Of a DNA stretch of 64,000 bases, positions 1 through 8,802 are shown piece by piece. Origin of the DNA: Acidimicrobiaceae bacterium (GTDB lineage Bacteria > Actinomycetota > Acidimicrobiia > Acidimicrobiales > MedAcidi-G1); the NCBI GenBank assembly GCA_002717365.1, contig PBDJ01000027.1, forward strand, positions 1 to 64,000. Direction: 5' to 3'. Below the pieces are notes generated by a model that saw only the letters and a program-made list of their open reading frames with translations, searched no databases and had not been told where the DNA came from. The position numbers were made by a program, and so were the translations under genes. The number at the start of each line of letters is the position of its first letter. The stretch's first letter is position 1.

Positions 1-1178
1 TCGGCCTCCGTCCCGATCACAAACCCTGGGTTATCCACCAGGTGGACGACCGGCAGGTGGAACGTCTCTGCCAAGTCCACGAACCGGCAGACCTTCTGCG
101 ACGAGTCGGCCGTCCAACCCCCGCCGTAGTGATATGGGTCCCCAGCCATCAGAGCCACTGGCCATCCGTCCAGACGGGCCAATCCACAGATGGCGGATCT
201 ACCGAAAGCCTTCCCCATCTCGAAGAACGAGCCGTCGTCAACCACCGAGTCGATGATCGCCCGCATCTGGTACACCTGGCGGCGGTCTCGGGGCACCAGG
301 TCGGCCAGGGAGTCGTCAGTGCGATCTGGATCGTCGGTGGTCGGTCCCCGATCTGCCACCTCGTATACCGAGGATGGCAGGTACGTAAGAAACCGCCGGG
401 TCCGCTCGAAGGCCTCAGCCTCTGAGCCCACCTCGTCGTCGACCACACCATTCCGGGTATGAATCCGGCTGCCTCCAAGATCCTCCTTGTCGACCTGTTC
501 AGCGCCCAACCGATTGACCACAGGTGGACCGGCGACGAAGAGGTGAGACATCCCCTTCACCATCATCGAATAGTGGCTGGTCACCGCCCGGGCTGCGCCC
601 AGACCGGCCACTGATCCCAGGCACAGAGCCACGGTCGGCACAGTGGCCAGATTGGTTACTACGTGCTCCCAGCCCGGGTTCAGAGGCACGTAGGTGCGGG
701 CTCCGCTGCCATATCCTCCGTCGCCATCTGAGACTTTCTTCGACGGATCTGAGTCCAGGGTCCGTACTGACCCCCCTCCTCCCGTGCCGTCGATGAGGCG
801 CACGATGGGGAGTCGAAGCTCACCGGCCATCTTCTCGGCGGCCACCTGCTTGCCGATGATCGCCGCGTCAGCCGCCCCACCGCGCACTGTGAAGTCGTCG
901 GCGGCCACCACCACCGTGCGGCCGCCCAGGCGGGCTCGTCCAAACAGGAAGTTGGCTGCCCGCAAATCAACCAAGGCGCCCTCGCCGTTGTAGGTGGGGC
1001 TGCCTGCAATCTTGCCGATCTCGTGGAACGACCCCTCGTCGACCAGGGCGTCGATGCGCTGACGAACGTCCATCTTGCCCCGTTCGTGCTGTCGGGCGAC
1101 CTTCTCCTCGCCGCCCATCCGTTCAGCCAGCGCCTCCCGGTCGCCAAGTTCGGTTAGTTCCGGATCCCATTCGGCCAC
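1..1178 (-). CDS. Acyl-CoA (propionyl/acetyl-CoA) carboxylase, carboxyltransferase subunit, partial
   Basis: Biotin-dependent carboxyltransferase (PccB/AccD5-like) that moves CO2 from carboxybiotin to an acyl-CoA. The frame is open to the left edge, so it is missing from the ORF track. I read it by translating the minus strand from a GTG at 1178, preceded by GGAGG at 1186-1190. The N-terminus (MAEWDPELTELGDREAL) leads into 'MDVRQRIDALVDEGSF', typical of the family. Further on, 'VVAADDFTVRGGA', 'PIVRLIDGTGGGGS' and a second-half 'HLVDNPGFVIGTEA' block fit the two crotonase-like halves of the subunit. About 392 codons are present and the usual length is about 510-540, so the C-terminal quarter lies outside. 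It follows the amidohydrolase by 22 bp on the same strand and is probably co-transcribed. The acyl-CoA specificity cannot be read from sequence alone. Confidence 0.9.
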   Translation of the reverse strand, partial: MAEWDPELTELGDREALAERMGGEEKVARQHERGKMDVRQRIDALVDEGSFHEIGKIAGSPTYNGEGALVDLRAANFLFGRARLGGRTVVVAADDFTVRGGAADAAIIGKQVAAEKMAGELRLPIVRLIDGTGGGGSVRTLDSDPSKKVSDGDGGYGSGARTYVPLNPGWEHVVTNLATVPTVALCLGSVAGLGAARAVTSHYSMMVKGMSHLFVAGPPVVNRLGAEQVDKEDLGGSRIHTRNGVVDDEVGSEAEAFERTRRFLTYLPSSVYEVADRGPTTDDPDRTDDSLADLVPRDRRQVYQMRAIIDSVVDDGSFFEMGKAFGRSAICGLARLDGWPVALMAGDPYHYGGGWTADSSQKVCRFVDLAETFHLPVVHLVDNPGFVIGTEA

Positions 1179-1200
1179 GGTTTGTCCTCCGTCGGTCGTC

Positions 1201-2388
1201 CTAGGTGGGCCGCAACTCAGTGAGCGACCGCGTGTTGTCTCGCATCACGAGCCGCCGGTCGCCGTAATCCAACCTTTCGACTTCGGCCAGGTAGTCCAGC
1301 GGACTAGGCAACCCCTCGATGTGGGGCCAGTCCGAACCGAACACCACGTGATCCGCCCCCATGAGTTCCACCAGCTCGTACACGTCGTCCTCCCAGAAGG
1401 GGTTCATCCAGACGTGTCGACGAAACAGCTCGACCGGATCGTCGTCGAACCATCCCGGAGCCCTCGAGGCCTGTTGGCTGAGCTTTCGAAGGAGGAGGGC
1501 CAGGTAGTCAGACCCATTCTCCACCGAAACAACCCTAAGGCCTGGGAATCGGGTGTACATCTGCTCCAAGGACATGGTGATCAGCCAGTCGTGCGCAGCC
1601 CGCTCAATATTGAACGCCTTGATGGAGGGCCGGTAGCGACCTTTCATGTTCAGTCCGAAGCCTCCTCCACTTGCGTACCCATGTGTCGTGTAGCCGCTGT
1701 CGCCGGCATGAGCGACAACGGTGATTCCTGCCTCGTTGACCCGTGCCCAGAACGGGTCGAATGTCGAGTACCCGGGTGATCTCGGCCCGTCAGCGGTCCA
1801 TACCGCAGCGGGTCGCATGACAACCAAGCGGGCTCCCCGGTCGAGGCACCACTCCAGTTCGATCACCGCCTCGTCGACATCGGCCAGCGAAAGGTACGGG
1901 GCGGCGTAGATCCGGTCCTGATACTTGAAACCCCAGTCTTCGTCCAGCCAGCGGTTAAGCCCTCGCATGAGGGCCACTACAGCCTCGATGTCGTGCTTAA
2001 GAAGTTCCTCGTAGAGCACGCCGAGGGTGGGAAACAACCAGACCGCCTCGAGACCCTGGGATTCAATCCGTTCGACCCGGGCGTCACGTTCGACGTAAGC
2101 AGCAGGTAGTTGTTCTCGGTCCTCCAAGTACTCCATGGGGACCTTGCCGTCCGGGTTGCCCCGGAAGTACCGGTGTAGCGCACCGGGTTTAGCTATTGGA
2201 TTCCACGTCGGGTTAACCACGGCCCGGCTCAACTTGCCACCGACCAGGTGGTGTTGTCGTCCGTCCACCTCCACCCACTGAACCACCCGCGGCTGCATGG
2301 CGGCCGGCACGTGACGGGTGAAGGCATCGGGACCCTCGTAGTAGTGGTTGTCGCAGTCGAAGGGCCGGTATTCCAACTCTTCGCTCAT
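1201..2388 (-). CDS. Amidohydrolase family 2 (TIM-barrel metal-dependent hydrolase/decarboxylase)
   Basis: 395 aa protein of the amidohydrolase_2 family (ACMSD/gamma-resorcylate decarboxylase-like). An N-terminal metal-site strand 'FDCDNHYYEGPDAF' carries a modified H-x-H motif (NHYYE). A central 'VVAHAGDSGY' supplies a metal-ligand His, and the C-terminal 'VFGSDWPHIEG' holds the conserved Asp. These hydrolases or decarboxylases act on cytoplasmic cyclic or carboxylated substrates; the substrate here is unknown. The ATG at 2388 is the only sensible start and faces the divergent enoyl-CoA hydratase across 171 bp. The downstream carboxyltransferase on the same strand suggests an acyl-CoA or aromatic degradation context. 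Confidence 0.85.
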   Translation of the reverse strand: MSEELEYRPFDCDNHYYEGPDAFTRHVPAAMQPRVVQWVEVDGRQHHLVGGKLSRAVVNPTWNPIAKPGALHRYFRGNPDGKVPMEYLEDREQLPAAYVERDARVERIESQGLEAVWLFPTLGVLYEELLKHDIEAVVALMRGLNRWLDEDWGFKYQDRIYAAPYLSLADVDEAVIELEWCLDRGARLVVMRPAAVWTADGPRSPGYSTFDPFWARVNEAGITVVAHAGDSGYTTHGYASGGGFGLNMKGRYRPSIKAFNIERAAHDWLITMSLEQMYTRFPGLRVVSVENGSDYLALLLRKLSQQASRAPGWFDDDPVELFRRHVWMNPFWEDDVYELVELMGADHVVFGSDWPHIEGLPSPLDYLAEVERLDYGDRRLVMRDNTRSLTELRPT

Positions 2389-2559
2389 GGCCCCTCCCGG
2401 ACGGGGAAGACAGCGGACGGTCTTGGCCCGTTTCTAAGGGTACCGGCGACTGAATCCACCGGCCCGGCCGGATGAACGGTCCGACGACCACCTGAAAGAT
2501 CGTCTCGACCTACCATCTGACCAGAGGTACCACCCCGATGGACACCGGAGGCACCAACG

Positions 2560-3372
2560 ATGGCCAACTACGAGACCTTGGTGGTTGAGGAACGGGACCG
2601 TGTGGCCTGGGTGACCCTGAACCGACCGGAAGCCCACAACGCCTTCACCGCGTTGATGCAGGAGGAGTGCCGGAACCTGTGGCGCTCACTGCGCACTAAC
2701 GACGAGGTTCGCGTCGTCGTCCTGACCGGCGCCGGCGAACAGGCTTTTTGCGTGGGCATTGACCGCAACGAGCCGTTTACGGCCCTGGGCGACTCATCGT
2801 CGTTGTACGGCACGTCCAACAACTTTATGTACGACGATCCCGGCGACTGGCTGGGCCCGAAGTCCAACGACCTCTGGAAGCCCGTGATCGCCGCCGTCAA
2901 CGGCATGGCCTGTGGTGGCGCCTTCTACTTTCTCGGCGAGTGCGACATCCTGATCGCCGCTGAGCACGCCACCTTCTTCGACCCCCACGTGACCTACGGG
3001 ATGCCCGCGGTCTACGAGCCCATGAAGATGCTCCACCGGATGCCGTTCGGTGAGGTGATCCGCATGTCCCTGACTGGAAACGCCGAGCGGATCTCGGCTC
3101 AAGCAGCCCTGCGCATGGGCCTAGTCACCGAAGTAGTCCCGATTGATGACCTGACCGACGCGTCGGCCCGCTTGGCAGCGTCCATCGCCGCCAACCCGCC
3201 GCAGGCCGTGCAAGGAACTCTGCGGGCCATCTGGGCCGCTCAGGACCTAGGTCGCCTGGGGAGCCGCACCATGGCGGCCTCTATCCTGAGCACGGCTACT
3301 GACAAGGCGGCGCTCCTAGACGGTGCCGCCGAATTCGATTCTGGCGACCGCCCGGATTCGCGGATCCGCTGA
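2560..3372 (+). CDS. Enoyl-CoA hydratase/isomerase (crotonase) family protein
   Basis: 270 aa crotonase-fold protein. The N-terminal 'VAWVTLNRPEAHNAF' strand, the first oxyanion-hole segment 'GAGEQAFCVGIDR' and the second, 'AAVNGMACGGAFYF', are all in place. The usual second catalytic Glu position is replaced within 'SDIL'-like sequence ('GECDILIAAEHATF'). The exact reaction (hydration, isomerisation or hydrolysis) is therefore uncertain. The ATG at 2560 has a GGAG-type ribosome site about 10 bp upstream. It is transcribed divergently from the amidohydrolase at 1201-2388 and convergently with the phosphotransferase at 3389. A cytoplasmic role in acyl-CoA metabolism is likely. Confidence 0.88.
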   Translation: MANYETLVVEERDRVAWVTLNRPEAHNAFTALMQEECRNLWRSLRTNDEVRVVVLTGAGEQAFCVGIDRNEPFTALGDSSSLYGTSNNFMYDDPGDWLGPKSNDLWKPVIAAVNGMACGGAFYFLGECDILIAAEHATFFDPHVTYGMPAVYEPMKMLHRMPFGEVIRMSLTGNAERISAQAALRMGLVTEVVPIDDLTDASARLAASIAANPPQAVQGTLRAIWAAQDLGRLGSRTMAASILSTATDKAALLDGAAEFDSGDRPDSRIR

Positions 3373-3388
3373 CCCGAGCTGCTATCTG

Positions 3389-4579
3389 TCAGCGGTTGGG
3401 GGGCTCCTCACACAGGAGGGACCCGATACGGGGCCCCCACAGGTGGGCCAGAGAGTCGTCGCCGTAGTCCGCCTCATAGGCGCCTTCGATGAGAACCGTC
3501 CGATAGGCCTGAAGAGCCAGCACGATGTCGCAGTCTTCGAGGAACTCGTCCAATGGGTGGTCGTCGACTCCAGCGGCAACCAAAGCCCTGTGGTACTCGC
3601 GGCACAGCCGGAGGAAAGTGTCCCGGGCTCCGGGGCCTGGTGGGACGGTCTCCGACAGTAGGTAAGCCACGTCGCCGGCCGGTCGCCCCGACCCCATGAC
3701 GCCGAAGTCGACCAGTACTAGACCGCCGGCAGCAAACAGCATGTTGTCGGTCCGACAGTCGCCGTGGCGGAACGAGAGTGGCTCGTCCAAATGAACCACC
3801 AAGTCGACGATGTGGTCTCTGAACCAGTCGGCGTGACGCATGAACCGATCGGTAAACACCTCGGGGTCCCGGAGCACCACATCATCGCGCCAGGCCCGGT
3901 ATACGCCGTTCATAACATTCGGCATCTGGGTCACCATCGACCACTCGATGACCGTCTTGTCAGCCAGAACCGGTCGGCGCCAGAAGTAAGCGTGCATGCG
4001 GGCCAGGGTGGACAGGATCGTCGATAGGTCTTCCTCGGGGGGCAGGTCCAGAGCTGTGGTGACCCGGGCATCAGGCACATACTCCAGCACCAAGGCGTAG
4101 CGACGTTTCGAGGCCCGGAGGAGCCGTCGAGCGTGGCGGCCGATGAGGCGCAGAAGCGGCGCCGGTAGGCCATTCACGATCTGCTCCTGGCGCTTTCGGG
4201 TGACCTGTGGGGGCCCGGGGTCCCGCACCGAGTAGACGAGGCGCGGCACCCGCACAGGAAAGTTGGCCGAGAAGCGCTCGTAGAAGTCGAACTCCCGATC
4301 GTAGGCACCCTCGGTTTCGCCTAGACCACGGTTGCCCCGATTGGCGCTGGGGAACTTGACAAGTACGGCCGTCGGGGCATCCGGTTCGTTGACATCCCAG
4401 TCCAGCGAAACCCGAATGGTCTGGCCCTGGAAGCCCACGCCTGAACCTGGACTCCCAGCCTCGAAGCCCACGACGCGAGAGTCCTGGACTAGACCGGAGG
4501 AGCGGACAGCGTCGGTCAGCCAACCCGCTGTCAGTTCACCGACAGACTGCGGGATCTCCAGGGGGAGACAACGGGTCAC
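3389..4579 (-). CDS. Aminoglycoside-phosphotransferase-like (APH/choline kinase fold) protein
   Basis: 396 aa kinase-like protein. The catalytic loop 'FRHGDCRTDNMLF' (Brenner-type HxDxxxxN) and the metal-binding 'LVDFGVMGSGRPAGDVAYLL' are intact, so it is probably an active small-molecule kinase. The N-terminal lobe includes a nucleotide-binding stretch rich in Gly ('EAGSPGSGVGFQG'). The best start is the GTG at 4579. Members with this layout, next to enoyl-CoA hydratases and CoA transferases, are common in actinobacteria and are usually annotated only as phosphotransferases. The substrate is unknown. It is not evidence of antibiotic resistance. Confidence 0.82.
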   Translation of the reverse strand: MTRCLPLEIPQSVGELTAGWLTDAVRSSGLVQDSRVVGFEAGSPGSGVGFQGQTIRVSLDWDVNEPDAPTAVLVKFPSANRGNRGLGETEGAYDREFDFYERFSANFPVRVPRLVYSVRDPGPPQVTRKRQEQIVNGLPAPLLRLIGRHARRLLRASKRRYALVLEYVPDARVTTALDLPPEEDLSTILSTLARMHAYFWRRPVLADKTVIEWSMVTQMPNVMNGVYRAWRDDVVLRDPEVFTDRFMRHADWFRDHIVDLVVHLDEPLSFRHGDCRTDNMLFAAGGLVLVDFGVMGSGRPAGDVAYLLSETVPPGPGARDTFLRLCREYHRALVAAGVDDHPLDEFLEDCDIVLALQAYRTVLIEGAYEADYGDDSLAHLWGPRIGSLLCEEPPNR

Positions 4580-4615
4580 CAGGCGACCTTAGGTCGGCGG
4601 AAGCGACGGGGCCCG

Positions 4616-5650
4616 TCAGACCAGGGTGATGAGGCCTTCGCCGACTGCAGTCTGTCCGACCACCGACGGCCGGTGATCGGAGGCCTTCAAAGCCACCACC
4701 ACGTCATCTACCTTGTCCTCAGCGACACCGAACAGGAGGCCCCCAGAGGTCTGGGCATCGGCCAGCACCAGAACGTCCAATTCGTCGATACTTCCGCGAT
4801 CTAGCCGCTCGTCGGCCCAAGCCAGGTTGCGACGACTCCCTCCCGGTACAGCCCCCGATTCGACCAGAGCCCGGACCCCGCTCGGAACGGCCACGGCGGC
4901 TACCTCCAGACGGGCGTCCAGGCCGGATTCGACCAGCGCTCGGCCGAGATGACCCAAGAGGCCGAAACCGGTCACGTCGGTGGCGCCTGTGGCGCCTGCC
5001 TCCACTGCGATCCGGGCTGCGTCGTCGTTGAGACGGACCATAGAATCCAAGACCTCGGTCACCAGTTCGGAAGGGGCATCGCCCCGCTTGATGGCCGTAG
5101 TAGTCACGCCTACACCCAGTGGTTTAGACAGGACCAGAAAATCGTCGGGTCGGAACCCGGCATTGGTCAAGACGCGTTCGGGGTGGACCTCGCCCACGAC
5201 AGCCAGGCCGAACTTGGGCTCCGGATCGTCGACGGTGTGCCCTCCGGCGATCACGAATCCGGCCTCGGCCGCTACGTCCTGCGCTCCGAGAAGAACCTCA
5301 GCCAGCAGGCCACTCGACAGTTCCTCACTGTTCCACCCCACCAAGTTGAGGGCCAGCAGCGGCCGGCCTCCCATGGCGTACACGTCGGATACTGCGTTGG
5401 CGGCCGCCACGCGACCCCAAATCCGAGCGTCGTCGACGACCGGGGTGATGAAGTCGGCCGTGACCACTAGGGCTCGCTGGTCGTCCAGGCGCCACACGGC
5501 GGCGTCGTCGCCGGTGGCAACACCGACCAGCAGGTTGGGATCGGTCACGGGGGTCAGGCGGCGCACGACGTGCGCCAGCTCACCAGGGGCGAGCTTGCAG
5601 CCTCAACCGGCACCGTGGCTGAACTGGGTCAGTCGGCGGGTCTCCGCCAT
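4616..5650 (-). CDS. selD: Selenide, water dikinase (selenophosphate synthetase), itself a selenoprotein with in-frame TGA
   Basis: Makes selenophosphate from selenide and ATP, the selenium donor for selenocysteine tRNA (and selenouridine). The ORF track begins only at 5566. Extending the same frame upstream gives an ATG at 5650 and the N-terminus MAETRRLTQFSHGAG-TGA-GCK. This is the SelD active-site loop 'SHGAG(C/U)GCK', with the catalytic Cys (Cys17 of E. coli) encoded by TGA at 5603-5605, residue 16. Downstream, 'GVATGDDAAVWRL' (ATP binding), 'AANAVSDVYAMGG', 'GHTVDD' and 'GATDVTGFGLLGH' are family hallmarks. Full length is 344 residues, normal for SelD. A hairpin just after the TGA could act as SECIS. 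The gene lies 60 bp after a CaiB-type CoA transferase. No selA, selB or selC was found in the window. Confidence 0.93.
5577..5605 (-). promoter_or_regulatory. Selenocysteine TGA codon with candidate bacterial SECIS hairpin
   Basis: The UGA (5603-5605) is followed by 7 nt, then AGCUCGCC, a 3-nt loop CCU, and GGUGAGCU. This makes an 8-bp stem with one G-U pair whose apical loop begins 16 nt after the UGA. Bacterial SECIS elements sit inside the coding region at about this distance. The pairing is read directly; its recognition by SelB is inferred. Confidence 0.65.
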
Positions 5651-5710
5651 GTCGTCACCCCCTCCCGGATCGCCGGTGGTTCCCTGTCAGGAGCCAGAGT
5701 AGGCGGCGGG

Positions 5711-6967
5711 TCAGGTAGCGCCGATGACGCCGCTGAACCGGAGGTCGGTTAGCTCATCAGCACCTAGTCCCAGCTCGTCGGCCAGCACCCGGTCGGTGTG
5801 CTCTCCTAGCCATGGGACTCGTTCGTCGGGGACCTCGGGTATCTCAGAAAACTTGACCGGATTACCGGGTACTAGGACGGGGTTCCCGTCGTCAGAGGGA
5901 ACTGTCTTGATCAGCATGTTGCGGACGTCCAGGTGCGGATCGGCCACGACCTGGGCACTGGTCTGAGATGGACCACAGGCCATCCCGGCGCCAGACAGGA
6001 TGCCCACCACTTCGGCCAGCGACCGGTTGGAGGCCCACGATTCGATAGCCGGGCGAAGCACCTCGTCTAGATGATTCTGCCATCCGGCTCGGGTAGCGAA
6101 GCGCTTGTCGTCGACCAACTCGGGGTGTCCAATCTCGGTACACAGGGTGGCGAAGTGGTGTTCTCGTACGCATTGCAGCACGAAGTGTCCGTCGGAGGCG
6201 GCAAACGTCTCTACGATGCCGATGCCGCTCCCCCACTCCCGTTCGACGCCAAGGGAGTGGAAGTTGGCCACGATGTCGGTCATAGCCACCGTGGCGTCCA
6301 ACATGGCTACGTCGATGTGCTGGCCGACGCCGGTGTGATCCCGGTGGCGTAGGGCGGCGAGCACCCCCACGGCACCAAAGAGAGCCGAGCTGATATCTCC
6401 CAATGCGCCAACTGGGTTGGCGGCCGGGGGTCGTCCCGGGGCCCGTTTGTACTCGTAGATCCCGGACATGCCCTCAACGATCGCCGCGTAGGCACCCATA
6501 TCCCGGTAGGGAGAAGCCGGGTCTTGTCCAAATCCGGAGATCGATAGATATACAACCGCTGGATGAACAGCCCGGACCGCCTCGTAGCCGATACCTAGAC
6601 GGTCGGCCGTGCCGGCTCGGAAGTTCTCGCCAAACACATCGAAGCGCTGTGCCAGACGCAGTACTAGATCCACGCCCTTGGGATGCTTGAGGTCGATGGC
6701 AAGGCTCTGCTTGTTCAAGTTGTTGCGTAGGAAGGTGGCACCTACGGGCCGTCCGTTCGGATCGGCCACGGTGGGATGAGAGCCCCGGCCGCTATCGCCG
6801 GTAGTTGGGTGTTCGATCTTGACCACCTCGGCCCCCAGACGGGCCAGCAACTGGGTAGCAAACGGCAGGGCAGCCATCTGTTCGATGGCCAGGATCCTTA
6901 CACCGTCCAGGGGCCGCTTTCCCCTGCGGTCGTCTTCTACCGTCTGTTCGACATCCGAGGTCCCCAT
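5711..6967 (-). CDS. Family III CoA transferase (CaiB/BaiF-type)
   Basis: 418 aa enzyme of the formyl-CoA/L-carnitine CoA transferase family, which moves CoA between carboxylic acids without a ping-pong Glu-CoA intermediate of class I. 'DGVRILAIEQMAALPFATQLLARLGAEVVKIEHP' style N-terminus, 'FLRNNLNKQSLAIDLKHPKG' and 'ENFRAGTADRLGIGY' are characteristic. The 'PYRDMGAYAAIVEGMSG' block contains the conserved Asp that forms the acyl anhydride. Length is normal. ATG at 6967. It lies upstream of selD on the same strand with a 60-bp gap. The acyl substrate cannot be assigned. Confidence 0.9.
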   Translation of the reverse strand: MGTSDVEQTVEDDRRGKRPLDGVRILAIEQMAALPFATQLLARLGAEVVKIEHPTTGDSGRGSHPTVADPNGRPVGATFLRNNLNKQSLAIDLKHPKGVDLVLRLAQRFDVFGENFRAGTADRLGIGYEAVRAVHPAVVYLSISGFGQDPASPYRDMGAYAAIVEGMSGIYEYKRAPGRPPAANPVGALGDISSALFGAVGVLAALRHRDHTGVGQHIDVAMLDATVAMTDIVANFHSLGVEREWGSGIGIVETFAASDGHFVLQCVREHHFATLCTEIGHPELVDDKRFATRAGWQNHLDEVLRPAIESWASNRSLAEVVGILSGAGMACGPSQTSAQVVADPHLDVRNMLIKTVPSDDGNPVLVPGNPVKFSEIPEVPDERVPWLGEHTDRVLADELGLGADELTDLRFSGVIGAT

Positions 6968-7122
6968 GGGCTATCAGTCTGCCGTATCTGACGGTTCGTC
7001 AGAAACCTCGTCGATTTGCTATCACAGCCTGGGCAGACGGTTCACGAAGCGTCGAGCCTCCGGTAGGTAGCACCAGCCGCCGCCGGTCACGGCCCTCCTG
7101 TCAACTGGCAGGTTGTGCCCGG
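6968..7122 (-). other. Intergenic spacer with weak hairpin
   Basis: 155 bp between two leftward genes. A short imperfect hairpin (CCTGTC-AACT-GGCAGG, about 7098-7113) just after the cysteine-desulfurase-like stop could be a weak terminator, but there is no T tract. I looked for a tRNA-Sec (selC) here because of selD and did not see one. Confidence 0.3.
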
Positions 7123-8307
7123 TCATACCGATACCGGACGGTCGACCACGTCGGCCACCGCAACCAGCAAGCGCTCTACGTCTTGGTCAGTCGTGTAGAC
7201 GCTGATCCCAGCCCGCACCGCGCCATCCTCGGCGTCCAGTCCCAGCGGAACCATGGCCTCTACGGCATAGTTGTGGCCGTCCCAAACGGACACCTGAACG
7301 TCGGCCAGCATTTCAGCCACCGAGGCCGGGGACTTGCCCTCCACCTCAAACATCAAGGTCGGGGCCCGGTCGGCGATGTCCTGAGGTCCCACTACCCGTA
7401 CACCGTCGATCTTGTGGAGGCCATCTAACAAACAGGCAAACCGCTTCGCCTCGTGGGCAGCAATCTCCTCCAGGCCTACGTCCAGCAAGAAACAAGCAGC
7501 GGCATCAATCCCAGCCAGACCCTCCCACGACGGCGTGCCGTACTGCAGGCGGCCCGGCCCGGTGTCGGGCGCCGGTCGGACTTTGTAGGGAGACAGGGAG
7601 TCGAGCAGGCCGGGCTCAACCCACATGATCCCAGCGTGCGGGCCGTACCACTTGTACGACGAGGTGGTAAAGACGTCGCAGCCTAAGGCGCCGATGTCGA
7701 CGGGCTGGTGTGGAGTCAGGTGCACACCGTCAACCACCACCCGGGCGCCAGCGGCGTGAGCGGCCGCCGTAATGGCCGCTGTGTCGGGAATGGTCCCCAC
7801 GGCGTTAGACGAACCGGTGACGGCCACCCACCGGGTGGCCGGCCCTACTAAATCGACCACCGCCTCGACTGGGAGACGGCCGGTCGAGGCGTCGAACTGG
7901 GCCATGCGTACCTTGGCCCCCATGTCCCGAGCCATAAGTAGCCACGGCGCCACATTCGAGTCGTGATCCAGTGTCGTGCACACCACCTCGTCGCCCGGCC
8001 CCAGATCGCGGGCTATGGCCCGGGTCAGAGCCATCATGTTGGCCGTCGTGCTGGAGCCGAACACCATGCCTGCCGGATCGGCGCCCAGCAGTCGACCCAT
8101 CGAGGCGCTGGTCCGCTCGACCAGAGCGTCACAGGCCGTCGAGGCGGTAAAGGCTCCATGGGTGTTGGCGTTGTCTCCACTCCGCTGCCAGTCGGCTGCC
8201 GCTTCGATGGCTGAATCCACCACTTGGGTACCGGCCGGGCCGTCGAAACGGGCCCAGTCGCCTGGAATGCCGGGAAATCGGTCGCGGATATCGTGGAGGT
8301 GGCCCAT
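7123..8307 (-). CDS. Cysteine desulfurase-like PLP enzyme (class V aminotransferase, VC1184/TIGR01976-like subfamily)
   Basis: Fold-type I PLP enzyme. 'VDGVHLTPHQPVDIGALGCD' carries the PLP-binding Asp and His. 'FTTSSYKWYGPHAGIMWV' carries the Schiff-base Lys. 'TTLDHDSNVAPW' is the substrate-loop His region. The ORF track start at 8415 would overlap the divergent NTF2-like gene. The ATG at 8307 ('MGHLHDIRDRFPGIPGDW') gives 394 aa, matches the usual N-terminus of this subfamily and leaves a 42-bp divergent promoter space, so I chose it. A typical active-site Cys of IscS or SufS is not obvious. True desulfurase or selenocysteine-lyase activity is therefore unproven, although the proximity to selD makes it worth noting. 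Confidence 0.82.
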   Translation of the reverse strand: MGHLHDIRDRFPGIPGDWARFDGPAGTQVVDSAIEAAADWQRSGDNANTHGAFTASTACDALVERTSASMGRLLGADPAGMVFGSSTTANMMALTRAIARDLGPGDEVVCTTLDHDSNVAPWLLMARDMGAKVRMAQFDASTGRLPVEAVVDLVGPATRWVAVTGSSNAVGTIPDTAAITAAAHAAGARVVVDGVHLTPHQPVDIGALGCDVFTTSSYKWYGPHAGIMWVEPGLLDSLSPYKVRPAPDTGPGRLQYGTPSWEGLAGIDAAACFLLDVGLEEIAAHEAKRFACLLDGLHKIDGVRVVGPQDIADRAPTLMFEVEGKSPASVAEMLADVQVSVWDGHNYAVEAMVPLGLDAEDGAVRAGISVYTTDQDVERLLVAVADVVDRPVSV

Positions 8308-8349
8308 TGTCGGGCACGCTAGTGCTCGACCCCGAACGGGAAGGACCCC

Positions 8350-8802
8350 ATGGAGGCCTGGGAACTCGACGCCCGTGAGCAGATCCGCGACCTCGTCGCG
8401 GCCTATAACGCTCATGGCGACCGGGGTCGGTTCGATGAGTTGCTGGCCCTTTTCGCCAACAGCGCCTCTATGGACATCGGCGATGGTGTCACCTACGAGG
8501 GCGTCGACGCTATTCGGTCAATCTTCACCAACACCCGGGACGCAGTCGTCGATGCCGACGGGCCGAAGTTTCTCCAGCATCACATCAGTGGGCTCCTGCT
8601 CACTGTCACCGACCGGGAACACGCCACCGGGCACGCCTACTTCACGGTCATGACCGACCGGGGCATCGACCACTGGGGTCGCTACCAGGACGTCTACTGG
8701 CTGGTTAACGACACCTGGCGGTTTGGTTCCCGAAGGGTCAGAACCGACGGTCGCACACCGGGTGGATGGGCCGACCAGCGGGTGGACGGAGGCGGAACGT
8801 GA
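8350..8802 (+). CDS. NTF2-like (SnoaL-type) protein 1
   Basis: 150 aa small alpha+beta barrel protein of the SnoaL_4/NTF2-like superfamily. The N-terminal helix pattern 'REQIRDLVAAYNAHGDRGRFDELLALFA' is followed by beta strands that include 'ATGHAYFTVMTDRGIDHWGRYQDVYW'. Such proteins are hydratases, isomerases or dehydratases, or simply ligand-binding. No catalytic assignment is possible. Its stop codon overlaps the next gene's GTG start by 4 bp (GTGA), so the two NTF2-like genes are translationally coupled and probably form a heteromeric pair. Confidence 0.8.
   Translation: MEAWELDAREQIRDLVAAYNAHGDRGRFDELLALFANSASMDIGDGVTYEGVDAIRSIFTNTRDAVVDADGPKFLQHHISGLLLTVTDREHATGHAYFTVMTDRGIDHWGRYQDVYWLVNDTWRFGSRRVRTDGRTPGGWADQRVDGGGT

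Noticed and set aside
680-1147. 155-aa minus-strand ORF in the track
   Set aside because: It is an out-of-frame shadow of the carboxyltransferase, which the track omits because it runs off the left edge.
3389-4579. Aminoglycoside resistance gene
   Set aside because: Only the kinase fold is shared. The context is acyl-CoA metabolism and such proteins are common housekeeping-type genes.
6968-7122. Possible tRNA-Sec (selC) near selD
   Set aside because: No long acceptor/T stem, no UCA anticodon loop and no GGTTCGA T-loop on either strand.
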